Position numbers and translations under genes: made by a program
Shown here: positions 37,801-52,800 of the stretch, piece after piece
Layout: the number at the start of each line of letters is the position of its first letter
Numbering within the stretch: the first letter of the stretch is position 1
The notes under the pieces: generated by a model
What the model saw: the letters and a program-made list of their open reading frames with translations, nothing else
What the model was told of the DNA's origin: nothing
Databases searched by the model: none
NCBI GenBank assembly: GCA_026413225.1
Contig: CM048557.1
Span: 18,764,871-18,828,870, forward strand
DNA: 64,000 nucleotides
Origin: Otis tarda
Lineage: Eukaryota; Chordata; Aves; Otidiformes; Otididae
Direction of reading: 5' to 3'

Positions 37801-40800
37801 CATAATATAGTGAATGTTGAAAACAAACCATTCAAGATGACAACTCTATCACTGATTTATAGCACACTCATCCTCTTTTTTACTCCATATATGGTGTCCT
37901 GGAACACCTTCATATCTTTTTCCTGTTTTACAGTGTTCCAGCCAACACAGCTGTCTTTATTTCCTTGACATCCACACAGAAGGTGATTTCATCACAGCTA
38001 AAATGAAACATAGTTCTTTTACAATTTCATACTCCCTCTGCTGACAAACTGTCAGTTTGCTATACAGTGGCAGCAGAAGAAACAATCTGCCTTCTGTGAC
38101 CACATTATTTTTCCTCTCATTATTCCATGGTAAAAAGGTATATTTTGGTTAATTTATCACAAATGGAAGCTACAGATTTCAAAACCCAAATGATTGAAGT
38201 CAATTACTTGCCCATAGAGAAAATGCAACTTAGGAGGTGCTTATTAAGCAACTACCTATGTTGCCATATTAATATACTTACAGTAACGATAATAATCTCT
38301 AAAACCTGTTTAAAGAGAGCTTAAAGAAACTTACGACAGAACTCAGGGGTCCTCCAGTCAATGCAGATACCTTTATCTAAGCATGCCATGGCATACACTG
38401 CAATGGCATCACACATGCATTCACAGTCCCCTCCAATGTCACAACCACAAGAGTCTCGGACACAGGCCTCATAATAGGGCATTCGATTCACCTGCATTGG
38501 AAAATGAAGTAATGAATTTTCTAGGATTCTTTTGTGCCTGTTTGTTAAGAAGGGGTTTTATTCTGGGCTAAACAATACATGTTCCATCAAGTGAGAGTAA
38601 CTAGTATTTCTTCTGAACGCTTGTCAAAGCAATTACAATCCCACTTCATACAAACCTTTTTGGCAAGAATGTAGGTGTCTCCAGATCAACAACAGAAACT
38701 GATGATGTTTTCCCAGATATGTATTTCTAAATTCATACTAGTTCTGAACATATTATATATAGTTAGCTAAAAAAAAACCCCAAACCCCTCACATCCATTT
38801 AGGCAAAGTGTAGTTTGTCAGCTGTATACCCTCCACAGATACACATGAGCACTGCAGCATTATCCACATTTCTCACTTGTCTCCACCTTCTGAAAATGGA
38901 GATTTTCCTTCAGCAGGCCTAGTTCTGAGGAACCTTGTGGTATTTTCATTTCTACAAAGTGGGCAACTTAAAACAAATAGGAAGGTTGATGATATCTTGC
39001 TCTTGGGCTGATCTGCATCCTTTAAGTAATGCTGTTGATTTACTGATGAGAACAAGGGTTTTCAGGCTTTTCCTAAGTTTGGTCTTCTAACAAAGGCTAA
39101 AGGGTTTCAAAAGAGTAAACAGTGCATTGATCAGTATCAAGCATCATCAATAGACTGACTAATTTCTGATACTTAAGTCTTCATTCTTTTTTCACTTTGA
39201 TATTTTTAACCAATCAGTTAATGCTATACTTAGCTTTTGTGCTTACAAAAGGGCTCATGAAGTGCAACTAAGAAAGGACAAAGATTAACATAAATTAGAG
39301 CAATAAAACATTTTATATCGATTTTAATAAAACATAGCCATAAAACATTCTCAATATATTTTATTAAAACATTTTGGGGAAGAGAAATAGAGTGTTGGAG
39401 TGTAAGCATTTTGGAAGAAAACAGATTATGCCTACAAATAAAAAGAAGGCCAAATAAATTCTTACCTTATTGTGACAGGCAGAAAAGACTTGGCTGTTGA
39501 TGATGGAACATGTCTTTTCTGCCCATGCTTTACGATAAGGGTTCTTGCTACAGGGGTCTACTACAAAGTATACATCCCCACAGAGAGGATTCTCTTTCCA
39601 AGAATTGACAAATTCCAGTTCATTTGATGCCACATACTTGCTTCGAGTTTCAAAATCATCCTTCATATTGCCATTATAGTTCCCACACAGACCACATATG
39701 GTTTCCTAGATTAAATGAGAGTCACAGCGTCAGTTCAGCAAGTTACAATTACTCGCCTTCCCTCGAGCACTGAATGTGATCTACAAATGCCCTCTCATAC
39801 ATCCTTAGTGTCTTGCGCATGAAGTTCTGTTCACCAGTCTATGAATGTGTTTCTCCTCTAAACTGCAAACTGTCATCATTTAGATATCTAATTCAACCAT
39901 GCAGTCTCAAAAATTTCCTGAATGCAGCAGGGTAATCACTTAAAAGTCAGCCTCTAGTGAAAATCTCTGCCATTTTGGAGATAATTATGAAAATAAATTA
40001 CTAGTAGCATCTCTGAAAAAACTTTGCCATCATAAAAAGTCAAGGCAAACAAGATGAAATAGCAGTTCAATCTGAATTGAAGGACAGTTTACTGAGGAAG
40101 TTGTTCTGCAATACCTGTGTTTCTCTGGAGATCTTGATAAAGAAGTTCATGTGCTTATTCCAGATAAGGGTCATGTTGTATTTTCCTGGGATAATGATAT
40201 CAAACATCAGGTGAAGGGCATTCTTTTTCGTGTTATATCGTACTCCAGGATTTTCCCCAGATATAGTGAAGGTTTCATCTCGCAGTATGAATGTTAAATT
40301 CTGGAAGAAAATTTATCTGGATGTTATAACTTAAGGTTCAATGTTTTCCTTACTCTGTGTCACATTGCTGAAGATCAGATGCTGTGCTACTACAAACTGT
40401 CTTGACATTCCCACTTATTTTTGAAAAGTCATGGCAGTCAGGTGAAGTCCCCGGAGACCGGAAAAAGGGAAACATTGCACTCATTTTTTAAAAGGGTAGA
40501 AAGGAGGACCCTGGGAACTACCGACCTGTCAGCCTCACCTCTGTGCCTGGGAAGATCATGGAACAGATCCTCCTAGAAGCTATGCTAAGGCACATGGAGG
40601 ACAGGGAGGTGATTCGAGACAGCCAGCATGGCTTCACCAGGGGTAAGTCCTGCCAGACAAACCTAGTAGCCTTCTATGATGGAGCGACTACATCAGTGGA
40701 CAAGGAAGGAGCTACAGACATCATATATCTGGACTTCTGTAAAGCCTTTGCCATGGTCCGCACAACATCCTTCTCTCTAAATTGGAGAGATATGGATTTG

Positions 40801-43800
40801 ATGGATGGACTGTTCAGTGGATAAGGAATTGGCTGGATGGTTGCATCTAGAAAGTAGTGATCAACGGCTCAATGTCTAGATGGGACCTTTAAAGGTCCCT
40901 TCCAACCCAAACTATTCTATGATTCTATGTCCCTGCTCATTACAGGGGGGTTGGACTAGATGACCACTAAAGGTCCCTTCCAACCCAAACCATTGTATAA
41001 TTCTATTATATTCTACAATTCTATTTCACAGGCTTTTTTACCTACTTGGAATTATGTGTATGCATATGCAAATCTTCATGGCAAACAAAAATATGTCATT
41101 GTTCCGCCCTCATTGTTAGGTGTGCTAGCACTCTAACTGCATTTGGTGGAAATAATATTGTCATCTACATGCAGCCAGCAGAGTAGAGGAAGTATGTTTT
41201 CCTGTGTTGCTCCGAATAATCAAAAAGTTTTAGAGAAAACAGCTCTCTGTCTTGAGCTCTTTCACTATCTCCCACTCTTATGTGTACTCTTACAACTTTA
41301 CTCCCATCATACTGCAGTGTTTCAACGTCTAGATAGTCAACAGAAAGGTTTGTCTGAAGCATGCATTTATGAAACTGGATCCTAAGCAAACTAAATTTTT
41401 AACCACAGCACTGATCAGCTGAAGCTGCCAGTATTTAGCTAGTAATATGGCAAATGTGTACTCCTTGTAGTGACTGGTCCTTGAAATAAAATCTCATCTG
41501 TCCATTTTCTTCTCTCTGCCAGATAATGAAGGAGTCTAAGACGATCTGAGACTACTGGGCATTACTGTCCCATAGAACTGAGAACAGTAAAACTTATCCA
41601 GTTTTGGAAGCTGTCACACAGCAGTGGAAATGAGGATAACTGCTCATTGCTGTCGTTTCACAGATATATCTCAGGTAAGATCTGGATACATTTTGAACTC
41701 CTGATATTACCTATATTTAAGAGAAATTTGAAGAGGTTTTGATCATCATTCATTATGAGAATTCCTCAATTTTATACTATTGTTTTCCTGAGTTTGGCAG
41801 GCGGCGGGGGGGGAAATCAGTATCTTTTGACTGAGAAATTAACTGCTGAGTCAGTAAAGCTCAAAATTTTACAGCTTCTAGGTAAGCAAGAAGTTTAGGA
41901 GTTGAAACATTGGCATGAGAATTGAAAAAAACTGACAGCAATTCATACTAAAACTGAAGCTCTAGGTTTAGCACATAATTTCACTTACAAGACATCACTT
42001 CAAAGACACAGCTAAAGCTTCCAAAAGGGAAGCAAACACAAGCCTAAAATAGCTATTCAGCTGGATAACAGCAGAATGAAGATCTTACCCCAAGGTAAAT
42101 GCTGATGGATCTGGAGCATGTAACCCCTGATCTCCCACAGATGACATTCTCAGTAACAATTTTGAAGGAGGAAATAGGTCTATTAATACTGCAGCCATCC
42201 TAGAAAAACAATAACAAACCACAAAAAGCACAAAACCCGAATAGCCTCTGTGTCTGGAGTCTTCCAACTTCAAACATAAAAGCATAAAAAAAGTAAAGAA
42301 AACTTAAACATATCATGACTCCGATTCTGTCTGTTTTGGGAGGTGATGACCTCTGATTTGGTAGTCAAGCTGACATCACTCCCCTAAAAGACAATAGTTG
42401 GCTGATACAGAATGCATACATATCCATCACTATTTAAACGTGTTATTAAATCTAAAATTGGTTGTAACTGCACAAAAAAAAAATTGTTTTGAGAAGTAAA
42501 ATCCTTTCATCTTAAGTAATGAAATAAGCAGAAAATATAAAAACAGATTAAGTATTTAGAAAGATTCAAAGTGCTCTGTTGGTTATAGATGCATCCTAGG
42601 TTATTTTCATGACTCATTTAAATCAAGATATTTCTTGATGCTAAGATACTGCCAAAATAAGCAGTAAGAGGCAGATTACCATAGCTAATATGTATTCACA
42701 GTTGCCATCAAACACAAAACGCTGTCCATCAAAAGTGGTGATGTGGCCTTCTCCATACAGATTACATGTCGACGAACACTGTGATTTCTGAACACATTTC
42801 CATTTGCCTTTTTTGCAAGTGCTGGGAGTGAGAAGAGAAACCATAATCAGATTTCAAAGAAATGCCACTTTAATCTGCTTTTTTTTTAATATACATGCAC
42901 TTTTATAGATTAACGTTCATTTAATTGAATTGTGTACACTGTGACCAAGTTACAATTAATGGTTAATTAAGAACCATAACTAAAATTCATGATAAAGAGA
43001 AATCTTAAGTCATTTTGCTTTCTTTTTTTTTGTGAAAGGAAGTATATAATACTCGTTTATTTTTGCTCTTAATGAGAACAGATGTCACTGTTCTGTGTAG
43101 TTTGGGTGGTGGTGGTGGTCATTTTTTAATACTAGATTAGTAACTGGAAAGGGAATAAAGTACTTACTTTGAGAATGCTGCTAAAAAGATGGAAACAATC
43201 TTTTGGGGAAGTTGCTTTTATCTACAGAAAAGATGGAAGATTGTGCCCTCATCTTTATTTTTGTGGAGCTGTTCACCCTTATATACCTTATGTACTTTAC
43301 AGTTACAGGCCCTACCAGATGCCCTTATTCCTGAATATGCGTATGGCAGAAATTAACCCTGAAGCCAGTACCATGACTCTTTTATCCCTACATACATCGT
43401 CAAATGTTAAGCGTCTCTTTATCACCTCTGTACTTTGTCACTATATTCCTTCTGTTCAGCTGTTGCCATTTCCTACTCTCCTGTCAACTACACGTTTTTG
43501 TTATGTAGTTGTGCAGTTTAGTGAAACAGAGGTTCTGCAATGGAAAACTGCGATTCTTACCAGATCTCGCATTCAGTTTGGATTTGTTCACCTTTTCTAT
43601 ATGCAAGACCACCATATTCACATGGACACTCCTCAGCTGGAACACACCCACCATCAAGATTTTCATATAACCCATCAGCACAGACACAGCCTGATTCGCA
43701 TTTAGTAGGTATCTGGTAAAGATCAACAGATTGCAAAATGAAAAGAAATGTGAGATGCATTTTATCTTGTATGAGAACGGTATCAAGAGTGAACCCGTGC

Positions 43801-46800
43801 TATGTTCCAGTTTTGACTTGAGTTCAGCTTTGTGATTTTGTCATACTAATACACGAGTCAATGGAACTAGTTTCACCGCAGTTGTAAGACACACCTATTG
43901 TGTGAGATAGTAAACATACTTGAAGACTCTGAAAAATTTATCTTTCATTGCTACCAATCTTTCAGACAGAGTACAACAGAAGTTTCTTTATATCAAGGAA
44001 GCTTATTACAATTCTTCCAATTAGTTCTTTCCTTAATATAAAGGCATAAGAAAACCCTATCAGAACAGACCAGAAGTCCACCTAGTCTAGGTCTCCTGCA
44101 TCCTATGACCATCAGCACCAAATAGTTGGGAAAGAACAGAACAGGAAGCATTCACATATTCTATCAGTTTCCAGTGACATGAAGCTTATGGAATAGAGTC
44201 AGAAGTGATAGCCGTGCAGTTAAGAATCCTTAATGGATTTTTATTCTATTCATTTAATAGAATTTAATTCATTAATTCATGCAATTTTATTCCTTTAATC
44301 ACTTCTGAAATATATGTAAAACTTTAGTGTCTACAGTCTGTGGAGAGAAGTCTGATGTTTAATTGTACATGTTAGAAAAAATATCTCCTTTCATTTTACT
44401 AGAGGGAATGTAGTCCAGTCCTAAGTAACAGCTAGAACATTATTCCTCTGGATAAATATTCCAGAGCTGTGAAACTCACGCATTCAATTCCAGTAGCCAG
44501 CATCTGACAGGTAGGGGCACATGCAGCTCCATACTTGTTTGCTAAATTATTAGAACATGACACATATTTCTTAGGAGCTTTGCAGCTTTCTAGGAAAAGA
44601 AGAAAAACAAACATTGGAGAAATTGTGAAGTAGCAATTTTACAACACAGGGGAAAAGAGTATGTTTCTAAGTAAACCATATCAGACCCATACCTGCAGGA
44701 TTTTGAGGTTTGCCTGTGCAACTTAGCCTCCCATTAACGCAGTAGCTAGGGAAAAGAAAAACAAAAAAAATGAAAAACAAGGAATTTCAATGCAGTTCTC
44801 TCCTAAGAGAGGAATTTTTTTTTTTCAAAATGGCTTTATGTTTCTCAGCATTGGAAATGTTTCATTTATGTTACCAGCTCCTCCTCATCCTTCAAAATGG
44901 AATGTGAGTCAACTTGCCTCTTTACTTTTTGTAGTATACACTAACATCAGTTTTGAAAGCAAATAATAGGCCATTTGCTATTATGATGGCCTTTCAAGTC
45001 ATTCTTGAGGTTTGTATATAGCTGTTCAGATGCTGTTGGCAAATCCTACTAAAAATAATCAGATCTTACCTATTGTTTTCTAATTTTTTCCTTAATATTG
45101 CCAACCTTAAGGTAAGTCAAATGCTTTTTGTTCACTTAATCTTTCTATTTTAGGAAAGGGCAAAAAAGATGTCTTAAAAAAGAAACCTTTGCTATTAAAA
45201 GTAAAGGAGACTGTACTGGTTGTGGCTGGAACGGAGTTAATTTTCTTCATAGCAGCTCGGTGGTGCTGTGTTTTGGATTTGTGACCAAAACAGTGTTGAT
45301 AACACAGTGTTGTTTTAGCTATTGCTGAACAGTGTCAAGGCCTTCTCTGCTTCTCATGCTGCCCCACCAGTGAGTAAGCTGGGAGTGCACAAGAAGCTGG
45401 GAGGGGACACAGCCAGGACACCTGACCCGAACTGACCAGAGATATCCTGTACTGTACAACACTATGCTCAGCAATAAAAACTCAGGTAAAGAAGGAGGAA
45501 AGAAGGAACTTCAGAGTTATGGCATTTGTCTTCCCAAGTAACCATTATGCATGACAAAGTTATGCTTTCCTGGAAATGTCTAAACATCTGCCTGCTGACA
45601 GGAAGAAGCAAAGTAATTCCTTACTTAGCTTTGCTTGTGCATGCCACTTTGCTTATTAAATAAGCTTATTTTTGCTTATTAATAATGAAAAAAGTTATTA
45701 AACTGTCTTTTTCTCAACCCACAAATTTTCTTGCTTTTGCCCTTCTGATTCTCTTCCACATCCAGCTGAAGTGGAGTGAGCAAGTGGCTGTGTGGTGCTT
45801 AGCTGCTTACTGTCCTTAACCTGCAACAGAGACACATGAAGATCCACCTTCATCTTCATTTTCCGTTTGTTAATCTTTAAACTTGACACACTTACCAGGT
45901 AATCCCACCAGTTATTGTTGACTGGTCAGGCAAAATGAACTTTCTATCTTCTAAATAGCAGGGACAATGAGATTTACGAACACACTCATTCTTGTGGTTC
46001 AAGTACATTCCTTCAGGACAATGGCAGCCTTCAATAGGGATGTCAGTTGGATGACATTCCAGGGCTCGGTTGGAGAGTGACAAACATGTCCTGTCACATG
46101 CTTGAGTGTTGTAGCTGAATGTTTGATTGCCAGTACAAGTAATGGCTGTAAAACAAGACATGAGTGTATGTTAAACTTCATTTTCTTATCCTCTTCCTTG
46201 TGAAAGATAACTGTGCTCACAGTGTGCTGCATGTATTGTGCCAACAGCTTCAATGCTTAATGCTTCCTATTGCTTCTCTTCCTGTGGATGTGGAACTCTA
46301 GCAAAAAATATTGCTGACCAGAGCTTAACACCAACCATGTGGCTGTTTGGAATATTTATGAAGGTTAAATATCTTATTGCTTCTTTGTGTATCTTGGAAA
46401 AAAATAACGCAAAGAGAAGCTTTGCAGAAATAGTGAAACCTGTGCCTGTATCTAAGTTGCATAATAGCAAAATCACATTTGCAAATAGAGTTTTTCCTAG
46501 TTCTTTCTCATCTTAGAGTACAGTGTAGCTTTATTTAAGTGTCTATTCCGTCACTTAATTATCAAGTTCTGGAAGCATCCACTTGCTCATCTTAAATCAT
46601 ATGAGTAATCTCTTTCATTTAGTCTTAAAATAACAATCCTTTTCTGAAACAGACCAGAAGGGTATTCCAAAGTTGGATATCTGTTATCCCATTTCTGCCT
46701 TCCTCTTCTTTCCTCATTACTCTTAAGATTATTTGGACACTGTTTAGAATACCGCTTTACCATTTATGTTTTTTGTTATGTTATGACACATCTGTGAAGT

Positions 46801-49800
46801 TAGCAGCTCCTGTGAATATGGCTTTTATACCTGCTGGTTAGCACACTTGAACAATAAGTAGTAATTTTCTAATGACTGACAAGTAGTTTTAAAATATGTT
46901 CTTGCTCTTATTCAGTTTTGTCATAGGTGAATCAAACACGAGAATATTCGAAATGGAAACAGATAGACCTGTGTGCATGCATCCATCTCACAGCAAACTA
47001 TTACGAGGTAGCTCAGTTACTTACTGCAATTGTCCATACTGTTTCTCCAGTTCTCAAGGATTAAACCCATTGAGCTGCATGTTCGTGCATACGATCCCAG
47101 AGCAGCACAAATATAAGGAAAGGTCTCTTCATAATTACAGGCTTGGTAGACACATCTCTGAAACCCAATATGTGGAGAGTACTCTGTTACTGGGGAGTAG
47201 ACATTTGGAAGCACTAAATATGCTGAATTGCAGAGGTAAGTCATGCAAAATACATATTATTGCATAACTAAAACTGATTAGATTAAAGATCAGATTGTGT
47301 GATTGACATGAGTAAAATATACTTAGTACCTTAAAAATGCTTTTGTTTACTTGCTGCTTTTCATTTTTAATTTTCAAAATGTTTTGTGGAGATTGGCAAA
47401 TATAATGAGCTCAATTATGCACATGGGAAAATCAATACCTTGCATAGTTAAAATTGTCGACATGGAGAACTGCAGCACGAGCAAAAATATCTTCTGACTC
47501 ATTCGGATGGGACTGGCGCTCATGAACAGACTTTTAGTGTGGTGGAGACATAATTTTCAAAACCACACTTGTTTCTTACCTTCTATGCATTGCTGATCCA
47601 AATGAGTGGGATACTGTGCATGAGTACATTCTAGTCCATATTTGGACTCCCTCTGTACACTATCATAATTTCCTACCTTGTAGAAAGGAAGAGGGTTCAC
47701 TACAGCATGGCATTTCTCGAACACTGTGCCCTTCTTGGTAAGAATAGAGCAATGAGTCTCAGCAGATATTTCTAATGAAAGTAAATCATGGACATAAAAC
47801 AGAAAGTTAGGAAAAAGAAATGAAAAAATGAAATTAAAAAAAGAAACCTGGACACACTACTCTAGCTGAGCTTTTGGCAATGATGAATTGAACAAAAGGA
47901 CAACTTCTTAGCTTGTTAGCTTGCAGACTATACGTTTGTTCAAAGAATTCAGTAGGGCGTTCTTATTTTTTGCTGTTTTGTTAGAGACCTGAGAAGGGAA
48001 AGCCTGGATTTCAGTCACAGCACTGCTGTGCAAGTCTGAGATATCCACGGACATTGCAATTTCACTAGCAATATCACCAAAAAACTCTAATTCATCATCT
48101 CAATCCCAGGTCTCTAGAATGGGATCTGACAAGCTTTCATTAGATATATATTCTAGAAATCAGAAATGTCTTGTTGGTGACAGAATTTGTGATGTTCAGT
48201 CGTCTCAGTCTCTGCTTCTCTCAAACTCTCTCATTCACCTGGTACAGGCTTATGGAAGTGTCAGACAAAGCTAGTTGGAGAGATCAGTTACAGGATCATC
48301 TACTTACTGTTCAGTTGACTCAAAGCGCAAGGGTCAGTATCTCTCTCTATAGCAGGATGGCAATTTCCTGCCCTCCAGGAATCTACAAACAGGGAGGCTG
48401 TCCCTTCAGTGATATCCATGCTAGTCATGAAGTCATCTGTAGTGTCTCCATTGTAATTGCCACACAAACCTAACAACATTAGAAATGCAAGGGACAGCTG
48501 AAAATTGAAGAATGTGTACATAATGGACTGTGTTTCATCCTATAATAGTGAGAAAATTGATTCAAAAGTTCTACATGGAGTGTCAATGAATACTATAGGT
48601 TAAGTAGCCAGAGATTCTGGATTACGTACACATTCAGTCACTGAGCCCCTGTCTTTTCAAGTTAAGATTATCCACTCCTATTCAATGACAAATTCATACA
48701 GAAGTTTTTGTCTTGTTTTCAGAAAAAAAGGCTTTTTCAGTGCTTTTAAATCACGTAAAAGAGAAAGGTCATGAAATACTTTTGCAGTTTTCTTATGTAT
48801 ATAAAATATACGTATATATCTTATGTATATAAAATCTGTAATGACAAAGAATATAAATTTAGACTTTTTTCAAAGCTAAAGCCTCTCTGTAATTCCCCAT
48901 AGACAATTAGAATGGAGGGTATGCCTTTGTGGCTAATGTTGCTGTGCAATAAACATAAACATCTCCATCTGGTGCTTATCAGCTGAGAACCTTTTAGATT
49001 CTTAGGCTCATTGTGTTTAGAATGATCACGCACTGCATTTAAAGAACTATATGCTCCAACATGTAGAGGCCGCACAGACTAATTCATTGTCCCCTCATTT
49101 TGTAGTAAAGCTTAAACTGAAAAAGGCACACATAAAACATGTGAAGAATAGTATTACATTACACATGAAAGAGATCACCCACCTAATTTATTTTATTAAT
49201 TTTTAAAGTTATTAGTGAAAACCAAATTCTTAGCACATCAATTTTCCAGTGCAGATATTTTTGTTGTTTTTACTTTGAATCCAAAGAAGAAAGTTTGTTC
49301 CTTAAAGGATGAGTACTAAGCTTTCAAAATCATACTCCCTACATTTTCTCCTTCACATGGGGCCTAGATTTCTTACCTAGGGTTCTGCTTTTGAATTGTG
49401 ATCCAACTTTCACATAAGCCTGGAACACAGGTGATGTTTGAACTACAAGTTCCAGCCCAAAGGCTGTATACATTTGAATGTACATCGAGGACTGTCTGAA
49501 AATAGTGATGTCTCCTAAAAGAACAAGGATATTTAGAAATAGATTTGATGCATAGTGTATTGCAAAGTAATGATTTTAATACATATGTAAGTGCTCTAGC
49601 ATTCGGTCTACAAGTCTTCTCCTTGCACACACAACCCTCCACAGAGGGACAGATGCAAAGGGAAAGATTTTAAGCTTCCTCTAAAACCCCTGTTATTGGC
49701 AATTGTGAGAGAAAAGATGCTGAGTTGCGTAAACCAGACACGTAATGTAATTTGGATTTTATGTATATTCCCTTTTCTTTACCTGATCTATAAGGTAGCC

Positions 49801-52800
49801 GCTTAAATTCATCATCATCAGTAAGGAGTTCCTTCTGAGAAATCACAATTTTGTCCTGCAATAAAAGGACATGGAATCAGAAGTACTTATCCATACTCAT
49901 GGTATTTTTATGTTCTTTAACTTAAGCAACTATTGTTGATGACCTACGTAATAGGAAAAGATTGATTCAAGATTTTTCTCACGTTTTTCCACACTGCTTT
50001 CAATTTTCAGTTTGAAAATACTCTAACTTCCTGAGTTGATGTGGAAACTGAGATCTTTACTTGGTATGCATGAACTTGAACATATCTTTAATATCTATTC
50101 CCCATAATTTTTCAGTTCAGGCTACTAGCAATGCTTTAAGTATTTATTTTGCTAATCTTGTTACTGAAATGCTGGATAGAACCTCTGGAGGGAATACTTG
50201 CCTTGGTAGATAGGTAAATTACAGCACTAAGTGATGTCTCAGAATGAGAATAACCAGACTTTTCATATACAGCCATTAGGGTTCCATTGTGTGGCAGGCT
50301 GGAACTCTGGAGGAAAATAGTGAAAAGGGAAGTCTATGTCAGAATAACAGTAACTTGTATTATAAACGTGTATCATAGGAAGACCTCAGTTTGTATTCCA
50401 ATAGGAAACTAAAGACAGACTAAAATATATCCATTTTATATTCTGTATTTTCAGACTGCAGGAAATTACCTTCATAAGAACGTAAGTGCAAACCCCATGG
50501 AATCTGTATGATCTAGAATCAAATGTGGTAACAAAGGAGCCTCCTTCCAGCGAACACCTTCCAGGGCAGGGCAAGTCTTTGCAGTTCCATTGACCCATCG
50601 TACATTTGCTGAGGAAAATAAGAAATTCTGTGTAAAATTATTCTCATACAAAGCCACTATTTACCATCAGAGGATTGGATCCTCCTGTCCAGAGGCTTTG
50701 CTGTAGCTGATCAACATGCAAACTTGGTTACTGAACACATTCAAATTTCTTTTTTTAATCTTTAAAACCTCAGCTACTTCCTAGTAATGGAAGATGTCAT
50801 TTCTATCACTTTTTCCCTTCTACTTTCTATGCTTTGATTTTCTTTGTCTAAGTATACCAGTTGAAGTTGTTCATCTTAATTCAAAGTTGCTGAGCTCTTG
50901 TATGGACTGTCAGTAAGCTTTTGTGAATAGATTAATCATGAAAAGTGTGTTCATTGTTACAGTTCTGAGGATCAAATTCCATTATTAATCCTTTATTTTA
51001 TTTATTAGAATTATGACAGCAAGAGAAGTACACAAAGAACAATTATTCCACTTTTTCTTTGAAAAAAAAAATCCAAATTTAAAAAGTAATGTCTTAAATG
51101 TTTGTTTTCTGTTGCAAAACAGAAATTTAATTTTCAGTACTTATCTGGTGATCAGAAATGCTGAATTGCCAGAAAGAAATTGTAAATACTGGATATTTGT
51201 TTTGTACTTACAAAACCTTGTTACCTCCACTTTCACAGTGAAGATAAAAGTGCTACTGTTTGGTATGGCCTGAAGGAGCATTTATATTTGTACAGATCAA
51301 TAAGGAAATGAGACATGTACACCTTCAATTACAAATGTATGATTTGTGGCACTCAAAGCGGTGGCCTTAGAGATAGTATGACATATATGCAGCTGCCCTC
51401 TGAAAAGTTAAGCTGAATTTTCCTCACCATTTCGTTTGTGAGGGTACTGTCCATCATCTCATGAAAGTACCTGTTGCTACTCACCAGGTCCTACATGCTG
51501 CTTTCATTGTCTCTCCAGGAGCATATATTTTCCCATTCAGTGTACATGGACACTGCTTAATGTGAACACATGTTCGATTCTTTGAGATGTCATCAAGAAC
51601 AGTTCCTGCCAAAGAAGATAAACAAAATAAAAACTTTTCCATATCTTACTTAGCTCTAAAGCTCTTCTAGCTTACATGCCTTCCAAAATTAGCTTGAGAA
51701 TGCGATTCTTGCACAGCCAGTGCCCATACTTAGAGATATAATGTGCAAGACATTGTCTCTTAATTAAAATAAAACTGACTCTTTACAAGTGATAACAGCG
51801 TTTGGCTACTTGGTTATATGTAAGTGCAAGCAATTGTCTTCATTTGAAATTTGAACTTAATTTACAATAACAGTAAGCTTGAATGTTATTTTTTCAATTT
51901 TTTTAATTTGCTGTGACACTCTAATTAAGTTGGGAATTTTGAAGAATGGATACATCCTATTTCCTAGAGTTCTAGGAAGTTCTAAAAGTCTAGTTTTAAA
52001 CATGTAGCTCACAACACATTACTTTTGACTACTATAAAAAGATTATTATATTAATGTAAATACACACATCACTGTAACCTTGGAGGATATTTCAGTCTGA
52101 AATGTCAAGAAACGATGCAGGTGATTATCATAATTACAACTTTTGTTGGCAGTTCATCTTGAACTATTTTAAAGGGATTTTACAACACGCTGATAACATT
52201 GCAGAACTTCTCTGAGTTATGCTACCTCTTGCTGGTGCCCTGAAAGGCTAGATACCTGTTTGGGATAGGAAATTAATTAATCTTACTCAATGTATATTAT
52301 AGTACAGAACTTCAAGCAGGTAGCTTATAATGATCCCATTACTTATCACTGTCTTGTGAGAACAATATTTTCACAGCACTGTTCTTGCAAATAGTGACCA
52401 GGGATTATTAAGGACCATGACTATTCAAGACACCAGTTATACTATGTTACATGAGAAATGGCTATTCTAGTAGCACAATGCCCTGAAATGCACGGCTAGT
52501 TAATTATTCAGAAGTCTACTCCATTCGACTGGATATATGCCAAAAACATTTGTATAGGCCATTTAGGATATGATGAATACAGAAATGATACCTTCTGGAC
52601 AAAAGCAACCATAGGTACAGTGACTGGAACAGCTGTACTCTGGGTTGGAACAGGTTTTAATACATGGAGAACCACATTCCTCATAGATTTGGTTAGCAGA
52701 ACATTTTCCCACAGCTGCAACAAACAGTGAAATTGTTAATATATTTAAGGTGTACATGTAGAAGAATCTCTCATCTACCACCTAGGATGGAGAAGACCTT

